Part shown: piece after piece, positions 1 through 5,201 of the stretch
Layout: the number at the start of each line of letters is the position of its first letter
Position numbering within the stretch: the stretch's first letter is position 1
Virus record (IMG/VR): IMGVR_UViG_3300042691_013854
Coordinates: 1 to 30,073 of that record
DNA length: 30,073 bases
Strand: one strand, 5' to 3'
From: a virus
Position numbers and translations under genes: made by a program
Notes under the pieces: model-generated
Database searches by the model: none
What the model saw: only the letters and a program-made list of their open reading frames with translations
Told to the model about the DNA's origin: nothing

Positions 1-69
1 GCGAAACGATTCGGTAGGGTCGTCGGCGTCGCTTGGGTATGCACCGCCCCGATTTCGGCCGTGGATAGC
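1..69. repeat. Terminal direct repeat (circular contig overlap), left copy
   Basis: Bases 1-69 are identical to 30005-30073. Such short exact end overlaps normally mean the assembler closed a circle, so the genome is 30,004 bp and gene order continues across the ends. It could instead be a genuine short terminal repeat, but it lies in or next to a coding region and shows no feature of a packaging end. Confidence 0.9.
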
Positions 70-147
70 CCGCCAAGGCGTTCGGCCTGTCGGACAGGGT
101 ATCGGCATCGTCGGACCTTGGACGGCCTAGGCGGGGCGTATAGGCGG

Positions 148-181
148 AAAAACAAACCCGCCCGCCACGGGTGCGGGCGGG
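148..181 (-). terminator. Rho-independent terminator for the 203-544 gene
   Basis: On the minus strand a 9-bp perfect GC stem (157-165 paired with 173-181, 7-nt loop) is followed by TTTGTTTTT (156 down to 148). It sits 22 bases after the stop of the 203-544 gene and closes that single-gene transcript. Confidence 0.85.
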
Positions 182-202
182 CGGGTCTGTTCGCGGTCGG
201 CT

Positions 203-544
203 TCAGAACGTCGGATCGCGGTAATGGTCGCGGCGTCCGACGAACACGGTAGCGGGGTAACGCTTGCCAAGCAAGTTCTGACGACCGCGCCAGTTCCCGT
301 TTGCGTCCAACTTGCAACCCCAAAGCGTACCGTTCGGGTTCGGTTCAAAGCGGTACGACTGGCTTTCGGAAATGCCGTCGCCGCCGATGCGGATAGCCGC
401 GTCTTCGCGAACGTCGATCCTATCGACGCTGCGGGTTCCGTCTTCGTTCGTCCCTCCGCCGATTGCGACCACGGTAGCCGCCCTGCGGTCGCTACCGATT
501 GCGACAGTTGCGGCCATTCCGATACGAATTTCGTTTGCGTCCAT
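203..544 (-). CDS. Small conserved phage protein of unknown function, own promoter
   Basis: A 113-aa protein opening MDANEIRIGMAATVAIGSD. It resembles in outline a family of small phage and plasmid proteins with a pattern of ATV...SDR near the N-terminus, then SESQSYRFEPNPNG, a GxWR element and a C-terminal Y-x-DP-x-F ending (from memory of the family; no function known). It is predicted to be mostly beta strand and soluble. It is transcribed alone from a copy of the repeated promoter/leader module and ends at a strong terminator, so it is an independent cassette although it lies 7 kb from the main cluster. The ATG at 544 follows CGGAGTCGAACC, the leader Shine-Dalgarno. Confidence 0.8.
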   Translation of the reverse strand: MDANEIRIGMAATVAIGSDRRAATVVAIGGGTNEDGTRSVDRIDVREDAAIRIGGDGISESQSYRFEPNPNGTLWGCKLDANGNWRGRQNLLGKRYPATVFVGRRDHYRDPTF

Positions 545-604
545 TGGTTCGACTCCGTCTAGCGCGTCGGCCGCGCGTGGCCTGTCCGTTCGTCGGACGT
601 GTCT
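545..604 (-). promoter_or_regulatory. Structured 5' leader, copy 1
   Basis: Minus-strand leader between the -10 and the ATG at 544. Hairpin 1 is GTCCG-ACGAA-CGGAC (584-598) and hairpin 2 is GCGCG-GCCGA-CGCGC (562-576). The Shine-Dalgarno CGGAG follows. The same two-hairpin layout occurs at five other sites. Confidence 0.75.
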
Positions 605-632
605 ACTCTAGGGATATCGGCGCGCCTGTCAA
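605..632 (-). promoter_or_regulatory. Sigma-70 promoter, copy 1
   Basis: Minus strand: perfect -35 TTGACA (627-632), 16-bp spacer, -10 TAGAGT (605-610). It drives the 203-544 gene. The spacer begins GGCGCGCCGAT as in the plus-strand copies. Confidence 0.85.
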
Positions 633-660
633 GCCGACTTGGACAAATCCGAACGGATTT
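630..660. promoter_or_regulatory. Paired operators upstream of promoter copy 1
   Basis: CAAG-CCGA-CTTG (630-641) overlaps the -35. Next to it is the perfect palindrome AAATCCG-AA-CGGATTT (645-660). Both recur at the other promoters. Binding proteins are unknown; the HTH proteins of the left arm are candidates. Confidence 0.65.
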
Positions 661-722
661 CGCAAAATGCCGCCGCGCCGTCCCTAGCGCGCTTGGCCGA
701 CCGTGGCCGCGGGTAGGCCATG

Positions 723-962
723 CTAGCGGGCGCGCGGCCGTTCTAGGTCGGCTAGGGCGTCCCCGACTATTCGCACGACCGCTAGCGCGGCAGTACTGGC
801 GCGCTCGGAAACCTCGGAGTCGGACAGGGACGCGGGTAGGTTGACCGTGACGAACGCGCGCACCGCGACGGTATCGCCGTCCGTCCGCGCGTTGCATTCG
901 ATTTCCGCGCCTAGTTCGGGCCGCGTCTCAGTCGCTCGTCCGTACGTCCACGTTCGCGCCAT
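723..962 (-). CDS. Hypothetical protein, last gene of the left operon
   Basis: A 79-aa protein opening MARTWTYGRATETRPELGAE. I do not recognise it. The first half alternates like beta strands (AVRAFVTVNLPAS) and the second half is a probable helix (ASTAALAVVRIVGDALADLE). The chosen ATG at 962 overlaps the end of the preceding gene by 35 bases and has GGAAGG seven bases upstream. An upstream start at 995 would lengthen the overlap with a less natural N-terminus. It is the promoter-distal gene of the long minus-strand operon. No clear terminator follows; the 177 bases to its left hold promoter copy 1 of the next gene. Confidence 0.65.
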   Translation of the reverse strand: MARTWTYGRATETRPELGAEIECNARTDGDTVAVRAFVTVNLPASLSDSEVSERASTAALAVVRIVGDALADLERPRAR

Positions 963-1305
963 GCTTCGCCTTCCTCTCTTCGTCGTGTTCCGCAAGCGTG
1001 TCGGCCACGCGTTCCAAAAGGTCCAACCAATTCGCGCGGTCGCGCCACGGCATCACCGACCAACGTTCCCAATCGGCCATTGCCGTGGAATGCGCGCAAC
1101 CGACCAACGCGCCGACCTCGGGCCACGACGGCGACGGCCGCGCGATTTCGCGCAGCGCGGCGACGTGAACCATTCGGCCATGCTCGGACAGGACGGCGCG
1201 CATACGCCGCCGTTCGTCGGCGTGGTCAACCTGAAGCCGCTCGGGGAACGCTAGGACGTACCGCGCGGCGCGTGAAACGGCGTAGTGGGTCGGCTTCGAT
1301 TTCAT
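928..1305 (-). CDS. DnaA domain IV-like DNA-binding protein
   Basis: A 125-aa protein opening MKSKPTHYAVSRAARYVLAF. The centre reads WPEVGALVGCAHSTAM, which resembles the helix-turn-helix and signature region of DnaA domain IV (PEIG...G.RDHTTV), with the His-Ser-Thr core in place of His-Thr-Thr. No AAA+ domain is present, so it is a stand-alone DNA-binding module. Such proteins occur in phage regulatory or replication regions. Possible roles are origin binding, competition with host DnaA or transcription control (all inference). Its ATG overlaps the stop of the winged-helix gene upstream (1302-1305), so the two are translationally coupled. Confidence 0.6.
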   Translation of the reverse strand: MKSKPTHYAVSRAARYVLAFPERLQVDHADERRRMRAVLSEHGRMVHVAALREIARPSPSWPEVGALVGCAHSTAMADWERWSVMPWRDRANWLDLLERVADTLAEHDEERKAKHGANVDVRTSD

Positions 1306-1637
1306 CGCGTCAACTCCCAAACGCGCGCGCGGCGTCCGCTGCGCGTCAGGCGCGAACCGTTCGCGACCACGCGACCCGCGCGCATCAATGCGTTTACCGT
1401 CGCGGACGCGGTTTGGTGCGTCAGTTCCAGGCGTTGCTCTAGTTCGTCGCAAGTCGCGGGGCCGTCGTCGCGCAACGAACCGACGATTCGCGCGGCCACT
1501 CCGTTCGGCGCGTTTCGATAGGCTTCGTCCTGCGTCGTCCAACGCGTCGCCTGTCGCGGCGTGGAACGCGGCGGTTCGTCGCGCGCGAACAGCGGGAACC
1601 CGTCGAACGCCCTGCGTCGGTAGGCTTCGTCACTCAT
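1302..1637 (-). CDS. Winged-helix (MarR/ArsR-like) DNA-binding protein
   Basis: A 111-aa protein opening MSDEAYRRRAFDGFPLFARD. Residues about 45-111 read as a winged helix: VAARIVGSLRDDGPATCDEL, then QRLELTHQTASATVNALMRA as recognition region, then a wing (GRVVANGSRLTRSGRRARVW). The N-terminal third is basic and probably flexible. Residues 2-6 (SDEAY) partly recur at 36-40 (QDEAY), a small internal repeat. The start overlaps the end of the gene upstream by 8 bases. It may regulate transcription of the phage or interfere with a host promoter; the target is unknown. Confidence 0.65.
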   Translation of the reverse strand: MSDEAYRRRAFDGFPLFARDEPPRSTPRQATRWTTQDEAYRNAPNGVAARIVGSLRDDGPATCDELEQRLELTHQTASATVNALMRAGRVVANGSRLTRSGRRARVWELTR

Positions 1638-1821
1638 CGCGCGTCTCGGCTTTCGTCGCGGCAGTCTGTATCTCGGACGCCTTCGCAACCGCGTCGGTCC
1701 TGAACTGGCGCAGCGTCCGCAGTTCGGCCGCGGCCGCGCGGGCGTCGGCAATCGACAGGGAAGCGAAGTTGAGGAAGGGATGATTCGCGGCGCGGTCGAG
1801 TCGGTCGGGTAGTTCGTTCAT
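1630..1821 (-). CDS. Small helical hypothetical protein
   Basis: A 63-aa protein opening MNELPDRLDRAANHPFLNFA. From residue 20 it is alanine-rich and helical (IADARAAAAELRTLRQFRTD...ASEIQTAATKAE), probably a coiled coil. I do not recognise a family. Its ATG overlaps the stop of the gene upstream (1818-1821) in an ATGA arrangement, so it is translationally coupled to the ERDEARRE protein. It is cytosolic, with no signal or membrane segment. Confidence 0.6.
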   Translation of the reverse strand: MNELPDRLDRAANHPFLNFASLSIADARAAAAELRTLRQFRTDAVAKASEIQTAATKAETRDE

Positions 1822-2039
1822 CGCCGCGCCGCCTTCCCGTTTGGTTCGAAGCAATCCCAACCACGATGAATTGCATACTTATATTCATTTCCATACGGAC
1901 CCATAAGATTTCTACACAATTCGCGCCGCGCTTCGTCGCGCTCGGCTGTAAGCGTTTCCACGCGCTGGCGCAGTTCCGTAATCGTTTCGCGGAACTCGTC
2001 AGCGTTTCTTATAAGTTCGGCATTCGATTCGTCTTTCAT
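1818..2039 (-). CDS. Small coiled-coil protein with ERDEARRE...RGWDCFE motif
   Basis: A 73-aa protein opening MKDESNAELIRNADEFRETI. Residues about 10-45 form a heptad-like helix ending ERDEARRELC, followed by YKYAIHRGWDCFEPNG. The same two elements appear in the 2753-2983 protein (ERDEARREVC and YAEVRGWTCFE), so the two are paralogues. Small proteins of this type are common in phage early regions and have no known function. GGAGG lies ten bases before the ATG. AT-rich codons around 1865-1910 are unlike the neighbours and may mark a recently acquired stretch. Confidence 0.65.
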   Translation of the reverse strand: MKDESNAELIRNADEFRETITELRQRVETLTAERDEARRELCRNLMGPYGNEYKYAIHRGWDCFEPNGKAARR

Positions 2040-2041
2040 CG

Positions 2042-2374
2042 CTAGAACCTCCGTTCCTCTTCGGTCAGCCCTACGCCTTCGCATTCGCGCAGCAATGCAA
2101 GCAACGCCGCGGGCGAGACGACGATTCCGCCAGTCTCGACCCGCGAAAGGTACGTCGGGGACAGGCCGCAGGACTTCGCCAGTTCGCGAAGACTCCGTCC
2201 GCGCATCGCAAGGCGGACGGCCGTTGGTCCGTGCATTTCCAACGCCGCTTCGCGGAACGCAATGTCCGCGGCAAGACGGCCGACGACCTTGGCTAGCGCG
2301 CGCGTCGCGGGCGGCGCGTCGGTTCGCATGACGGCGGGCGGTTCGGTCAGTATGTTTCGCGCGCTTCGCTTCAC
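2042..2374 (-). CDS. XRE-family helix-turn-helix regulator
   Basis: A 110-aa protein starting at a GTG (2374) that overlaps the upstream stop as GTGA. GGAACGGAG lies just upstream. A helical N-terminal half (LAKVVGRLAADIAFREAALE) precedes an HTH at residues about 55-98: RGRSLRELAKSCGLSPTYLS then RVETGGIVVSPAALLALL. This matches the XRE/Cro fold (helix, turn with G, recognition helix with S-x-x-Y-x-S, then W/G-E-x-G). It is a candidate binder of the repeated operators. It could equally be a copy-control or lysis-timing regulator; nothing shows the target. Confidence 0.7.
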   Translation of the reverse strand: MKRSARNILTEPPAVMRTDAPPATRALAKVVGRLAADIAFREAALEMHGPTAVRLAMRGRSLRELAKSCGLSPTYLSRVETGGIVVSPAALLALLRECEGVGLTEEERRF

Positions 2375-2760
2375 GGCTTGCAACTCCGTTCCTCCGCGGA
2401 CTCGGGCGGTTCGGGCGTGTCCGCGCCAGGCCATTGGCAACCCAACGACCGCAGACGCAGTTCCAGTTCGGCGCGCCGTCCGCGCGACGCCTCGGAGTCG
2501 AACGCGAACGTCCGCGCCCATTCCGCGCGTAGCCATTCGATGCGTAGGCGTCGGCGCAGCGAATCCAGTTCGGGTTGCCTAGCGTTCACGTCGGACATTG
2601 CCGCGCCGAATCCGTCGCGCTCCGTGTACTGCGCGCCTTCGGAATCCAAACGTTCGATCAGGTCCGCGGCTTCGTGCAAGTCGTGCGAAAGCAAATCGTG
2701 ATTCGGATATGCCATAGCCCATTGGCGAAGCCGTCCAACGATGATTGGTCGCTTAGGCAT
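2371..2760 (-). CDS. Hypothetical helical protein
   Basis: A 129-aa protein opening MPKRPIIVGRLRQWAMAYPN. It contains LHEAADLIERLDSEGAQYTE, a pattern (E-A-A-D-x-I-E-R-L) frequent in small phage coiled-coil proteins, then a long basic/acidic helix (LRRRLRIEWLRAEWARTFAF). The ATG at 2760 overlaps the upstream stop by 8 bases. It may be distantly related to the ERDEARRE pair either side of it. No function can be assigned. Confidence 0.6.
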   Translation of the reverse strand: MPKRPIIVGRLRQWAMAYPNHDLLSHDLHEAADLIERLDSEGAQYTERDGFGAAMSDVNARQPELDSLRRRLRIEWLRAEWARTFAFDSEASRGRRAELELRLRSLGCQWPGADTPEPPESAEERSCKP

Positions 2761-2983
2761 CGGAATCCGCCTTCCTTTCAAAGCACGTCCAACCACGAAC
2801 CTCGGCGTAGTCCTCATCGGTGAAATAGCCGTGGCGGTGCTTTTGGCAAACCTCTCGGCGCGCCTCGTCCCTCTCTTCAATAAGCCCCCGTATGGCTTCC
2901 GCCGCATCTTTGCAAACATTGCCCGCGGGGTCGTCGTGTTCGCGATTGCAAAGCCTCGACAGCAATTCGGAAAGTTCAGGCAT
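2753..2983 (-). CDS. Small coiled-coil protein, paralogue of the 1818-2039 product
   Basis: A 76-aa protein opening MPELSELLSRLCNREHDDPA. It has a helical stretch CKDAAEAIRGLIEERDEARR followed by EVC, then YAEVRGWTCFE. The shared blocks with the 1818-2039 protein are in the same order and at similar spacing. Two conserved Cys residues, one in each block, could form a pair. The start overlaps the stop of the HTH gene upstream by 8 bases. Function unknown. Confidence 0.65.
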   Translation of the reverse strand: MPELSELLSRLCNREHDDPAGNVCKDAAEAIRGLIEERDEARREVCQKHRHGYFTDEDYAEVRGWTCFERKADSDA

Positions 2984-3290
2984 CGGAAGCCGCCTTCCTC
3001 CGAACGTTCGCGCGCCACGTCAGGCGTTCCGACCGCATATCGGCGCGCGCGTCGTACGACTGGCGTACGGTCAGGCTCGGGACGGAATGCCCGACCATTC
3101 GGCAAATCCGAATCATCGCCTCATCAGGGATCGGATACGCGCCCGACGCGTAGTTGGCTATCGTCTGAACCGACGCGCCGACCGCCGACGCGACGGTTCG
3201 GATTCCATGCGCGCGGATCGCCTTCGCAAGCGAACCCGCGGGGTCGATTTCCCAACTTACGCGCACGACTGGCGAGAACTTTTCTTCCAT
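2976..3290 (-). CDS. Cro/CI-like helix-turn-helix protein
   Basis: A 104-aa protein opening MEEKFSPVVRVSWEIDPAGS. Residues about 20-65 form an HTH: LAKAIRAHGIRTVASAVGAS then VQTIANYASGAYPIPDEAMI, like YdaS/Cro-type phage repressors that bind palindromic operators. A basic tail (SERLTWRANVRRKAASDA) follows. AAGGGAAAC lies a few bases before the ATG at 3290. Its place after the CsrA-like gene and before other small regulators suggests a role in early/late switching. It is a second candidate for the CAAG-N4-CTTG or AAATCCG palindromes (inference). Confidence 0.65.
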   Translation of the reverse strand: MEEKFSPVVRVSWEIDPAGSLAKAIRAHGIRTVASAVGASVQTIANYASGAYPIPDEAMIRICRMVGHSVPSLTVRQSYDARADMRSERLTWRANVRRKAASDA

Positions 3291-3301
3291 TGCGTTTCCC
3301 T

Positions 3302-3472
3302 TCAGGCGAACGCGCGGAGCAACGCGCGTCCCAAGTAGAACCAAAACAGGCACGAACCGACGAACAGCGCGGCAAGCACCGACACGGTAACGAACAGCGC
3401 GCATACCCAATACGCGAACCAAAGGAACCCCGACCACGTCGCATCTTCCGTTCGGCTATATCCGTTCAGCAT
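3302..3472 (-). CDS. Small membrane protein, two transmembrane segments
   Basis: A 56-aa protein too short for most ORF filters: MLNGYSRTEDATWSGFLWFA continuing through YWVCALFVTVSVLAALF and GSCLFWFYLGRALLRAF. It has two closely spaced hydrophobic segments rich in Trp and Phe, and a short acidic N-terminus. The Shine-Dalgarno AGGAAGGGGAAG lies inside the end of the CsrA-like gene, and the two genes overlap by 7 bases. It is probably an inner-membrane protein. Superinfection exclusion or lysis timing are possible roles, but neither can be shown from sequence. Confidence 0.7.
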   Translation of the reverse strand: MLNGYSRTEDATWSGFLWFAYWVCALFVTVSVLAALFVGSCLFWFYLGRALLRAFA

Positions 3473-3684
3473 CGCTTCCCCTTCCTAGCGTTTCCCGCCG
3501 CGCGCTGCGCGCGAATCTTCTCGGCGGTTTCGCCGCGCCAAATTTCGATTTCGCGCGGTAGGTCGAATGCCACGCGCACGATTTCGCGACCGCTGCGCCG
3601 CGCCACGTGGATCGTTCCAATCGGGTTTCCCTGACGGTCGGTCAGTTCGAAGACGGTCGGGCCGTTGCATTGCAGGACTAGCAA
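3466..3684 (-). CDS. CsrA/RsmE-like RNA-binding translational regulator
   Basis: Read from a TTG at 3684, this gives a 72-aa protein opening MLVLQCNGPTVFEL, close to the CsrA start (MLILTRRVGETLMI) and to CsrA length (60-70 aa). The second half, GREIVRVAFDLPREIEIWRG then ETAEKIRAQ, aligns with the CsrA stretch NQVRIGVNAPKEVSVHREE and the following helix, and keeps the arginine equivalent to CsrA Arg44. The arginine at position 6 is replaced by Cys, and there is an insertion of about 6 residues after strand 1. CsrA dimers bind GGA motifs in mRNA leaders. AAGGG lies six or so bases before the TTG. A longer ATG-started reading (3813) is unlikely because the extra segment has no protein-like composition and forms several hairpins. 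Confidence 0.7.
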   Translation of the reverse strand: MLVLQCNGPTVFELTDRQGNPIGTIHVARRSGREIVRVAFDLPREIEIWRGETAEKIRAQRAAGNARKGKRC

Positions 3685-3823
3685 GGCGCACCGCCCTTCG
3701 CGCGGGCGGGCGCGTGGCCCGCCCGCGCTTGGCGGACGTAGCGTCTTTCGGACGCTAGGTTCGGACGCCGCGTCCTGCGGCGGGTCCGCTCCGAACACGG
3801 AGTACGGGGACATTCTACGCGGT
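3685..3823 (-). promoter_or_regulatory. Structured leader of the CsrA-like gene
   Basis: About 139 noncoding bases between the upstream stop (3824) and the TTG start. Minus-strand hairpins, in order: CTCCG/CGGAG; CGCCGC-AGGAC-GCGGCG (3766-3782), whose loop carries GGA, the core CsrA target; AGCGTC-CGAAA-GACGCT (about 3739-3756); and a 12-bp perfect GC stem with 5-nt loop (3700-3728) abutting the Shine-Dalgarno. This would suit autoregulation by the CsrA-like protein (inference). Confidence 0.55.
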
Positions 3824-4366
3824 TCATTCGCTGCACTCCAAACGCGTTCGGGACGCGGAACCCGCCGCGGAGTCGCCCGCGGCCGCTTCGATTGTACCAA
3901 CTGTCAAGGCGGCATGGACGAACAGCACGGAGGAAATCGGCCATTCGTTCAGATTCGCGGGCAACGGACTAGCCGATATCCAACCGCGCGAACGGAGGGA
4001 CTGAACCGCGCGCCCGATGCGCGCGCGGTCCATCCGCGCCAGTTCCGCCAACGCGGCCGCGTGGTCGCGCGCCCGCTGTTGGGTCCAGTCGTCGCGCTGC
4101 GCCTTAGGCTTGGGCGTCGTGCGCGCGGCTTCGCGCTCTTCGCCCGCGTTCGCGATCCTGCGGTAATGCTCCAACAGTTCCGCCAGGCGGAACACGGTCG
4201 AGCCGTTCGACGCGCGGTAGTCGTCCACGGCGACGGCCAACCAACGTTGGTTGAGGGCCGACAGGCGGCGGACGGTCAGTTCCCGTTCCTCGGGCGTCGG
4301 TTCGTACCGCGGCCATAGGCCGTTGATACGCCGCCGAACTTCGTCCCAACTGGTCGCATCGTTCAT
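3824..4366 (-). CDS. Putative replication-module protein (possible helicase loader)
   Basis: A 180-aa protein opening MNDATSWDEVRRRINGLWPR. The N-terminal part (W-x-E-V...L-W-P-x-Y-x-P-T-x-E...L...L...V-x-D-Y-R-A...L-A-E-L) has the pattern seen in many phage proteins encoded just after a replication initiator, like the O/P pair of lambdoid phages. The C-terminal half is helical and Ala-rich, without a Walker motif. Its ATG overlaps the initiator stop (4363-4366), so the two are translationally coupled. The helicase-loader role rests on position and weak pattern only. Confidence 0.5.
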   Translation of the reverse strand: MNDATSWDEVRRRINGLWPRYEPTPEERELTVRRLSALNQRWLAVAVDDYRASNGSTVFRLAELLEHYRRIANAGEEREAARTTPKPKAQRDDWTQQRARDHAAALAELARMDRARIGRAVQSLRSRGWISASPLPANLNEWPISSVLFVHAALTVGTIEAAAGDSAAGSASRTRLECSE

Positions 4367-4833
4367 AGTCCGCCCCCCTTGGAACCCCTGCGCGCGCGCT
4401 CTTCTCTACTCTTCTCTTCTCTTCTCTTCTCTGGTGACGCGTCTAGCGTTACTTGACTGCCGCAACCAGTAACGCTAGACGCGTCACGCGTTCCCGAATC
4501 CCTGTAACGCCGTTGCCGACGCGCGCCGTTCGCGCGCGTCTTCGCCGTCTCGCCGTTGTGGTCGTTGAACCGCGGCAACACGCAATCCGCGCCGTCCACG
4601 GCCAACCAGTCAACCGCCGACATGGCGGCGGCGAACCCCGCGACGCCCGCCACGCGGTCCACGTCGGCCGCGCCGAACCAACGGATACGGCCGTCCGTGG
4701 AATGTTCGTCGGCGTACGACCAAACCGCGACGAGACAGCCGACCGCATGGGCGGGCGGTATGCCCGCGACCGACGCGATACGGAACACGCGCGGATCGGC
4801 GGACAGGTTTGTCCGTATCTTTATCCACGACAT
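4363..4833 (-). CDS. Phage replication initiator / replisome organiser
   Basis: A 156-aa protein opening MSWIKIRTNLSADPRVFRIA. It follows the pattern of phage replication proteins with an N-terminal winged-helix domain: W-I-K-I...D-P-R-V, then VGCLVAVWSYADEHSTDGRI, then V-A-G-V-A-G-F-A-A-A-M...W-L and L-P-R-F-N-D-H-N-G. The C-terminal third is basic and low-complexity. It opens a DNA origin in related systems, and in lambdoid phages the origin lies inside the initiator gene; here the 3' part contains an inverted repeat and a purine tract (see 4397-4487). That tract is encoded with AGA codons, unusual here. GGAAGGGG precedes the ATG. It overlaps the upstream gene by 13 bases. Confidence 0.7.
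   Translation of the reverse strand: MSWIKIRTNLSADPRVFRIASVAGIPPAHAVGCLVAVWSYADEHSTDGRIRWFGAADVDRVAGVAGFAAAMSAVDWLAVDGADCVLPRFNDHNGETAKTRANGARRQRRYRDSGTRDASSVTGCGSQVTLDASPEKRREEKSREERARRGSKGGGL
4397..4487. other. Candidate replication origin inside the initiator gene
   Basis: A 19-bp perfect inverted repeat (4434-4452 and 4469-4487, arms beginning GTGACGCGTC, 16-bp spacer) lies next to a pyrimidine/purine tract (about 4400-4432) with four tandem CTTCT units (4411-4430). It is in the 3' part of the initiator gene. Strand-asymmetric purine tracts beside iterons or dyads are typical of lambdoid-type origins. Function is inferred. Confidence 0.5.
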
Positions 4834-5201
4834 TTGCGCCCCTTCCCGCGGAGGAACCCGAACCCGCGCGTACGGCGTTCGCGTTCGCGCGCCTGGCGGA
4901 TATGCCGCACCGCGCGCGCCACGGTTTCGATGCGCCGCAACTCGCCCTGCAACGACCAAAGCACTTCCGCGAAACGCAGTTCCGCGCGCGTCAGACGGAC
5001 CATTCGGCCAATCGTGTTGACGGGTACGGACAGCGCGTTCGGCCGTAGGTCGAGCAACAGCCCGACGTACACGACCTGGAACGGCAAGCCGCTTTCCTTC
5101 CATACGTGCCGCGCCGCGTCCGCCGCCTCCGCGGCCGTGAACGGCCGCGGAGGGACGACGGAAGCGAACGCGGGCGACTCGTCAGAACAGGCCATCCGCA
5201 C
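4821..5201 (-). CDS. Hypothetical protein of the replication module
   Basis: A 126-aa protein opening MRMACSDESPAFASVVPPRP (an alternative ATG lies two codons later at 5195). The middle is helical with a hydrophobic core (GLPFQVVYVGLLLDLRPNAL, then RMVRLTRAELRFAEVLWSLQ). The C-terminus is very basic (ARERERRTRGFGFLRGKGRK). The layout fits a small nucleic-acid-binding protein, but I do not recognise it. It lies between the annealing protein (overlap about 14-20 bases) and the initiator (overlap 13 bases), so it is probably made with the replication proteins. Confidence 0.65.
   Translation of the reverse strand: MRMACSDESPAFASVVPPRPFTAAEAADAARHVWKESGLPFQVVYVGLLLDLRPNALSVPVNTIGRMVRLTRAELRFAEVLWSLQGELRRIETVARAVRHIRQARERERRTRGFGFLRGKGRKCRG

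Noticed and set aside
2741-3634. A 297-codon frame on the plus strand
   Set aside because: Antisense to five coupled minus-strand genes with good start sites; composition is not protein-like.
3685-3813. N-terminal extension of the CsrA-like protein from the ATG at 3813
   Set aside because: The extension is Pro/Arg-rich and low-complexity, coincides with several hairpins and lacks a Shine-Dalgarno, while the TTG gives an exact CsrA-like start.
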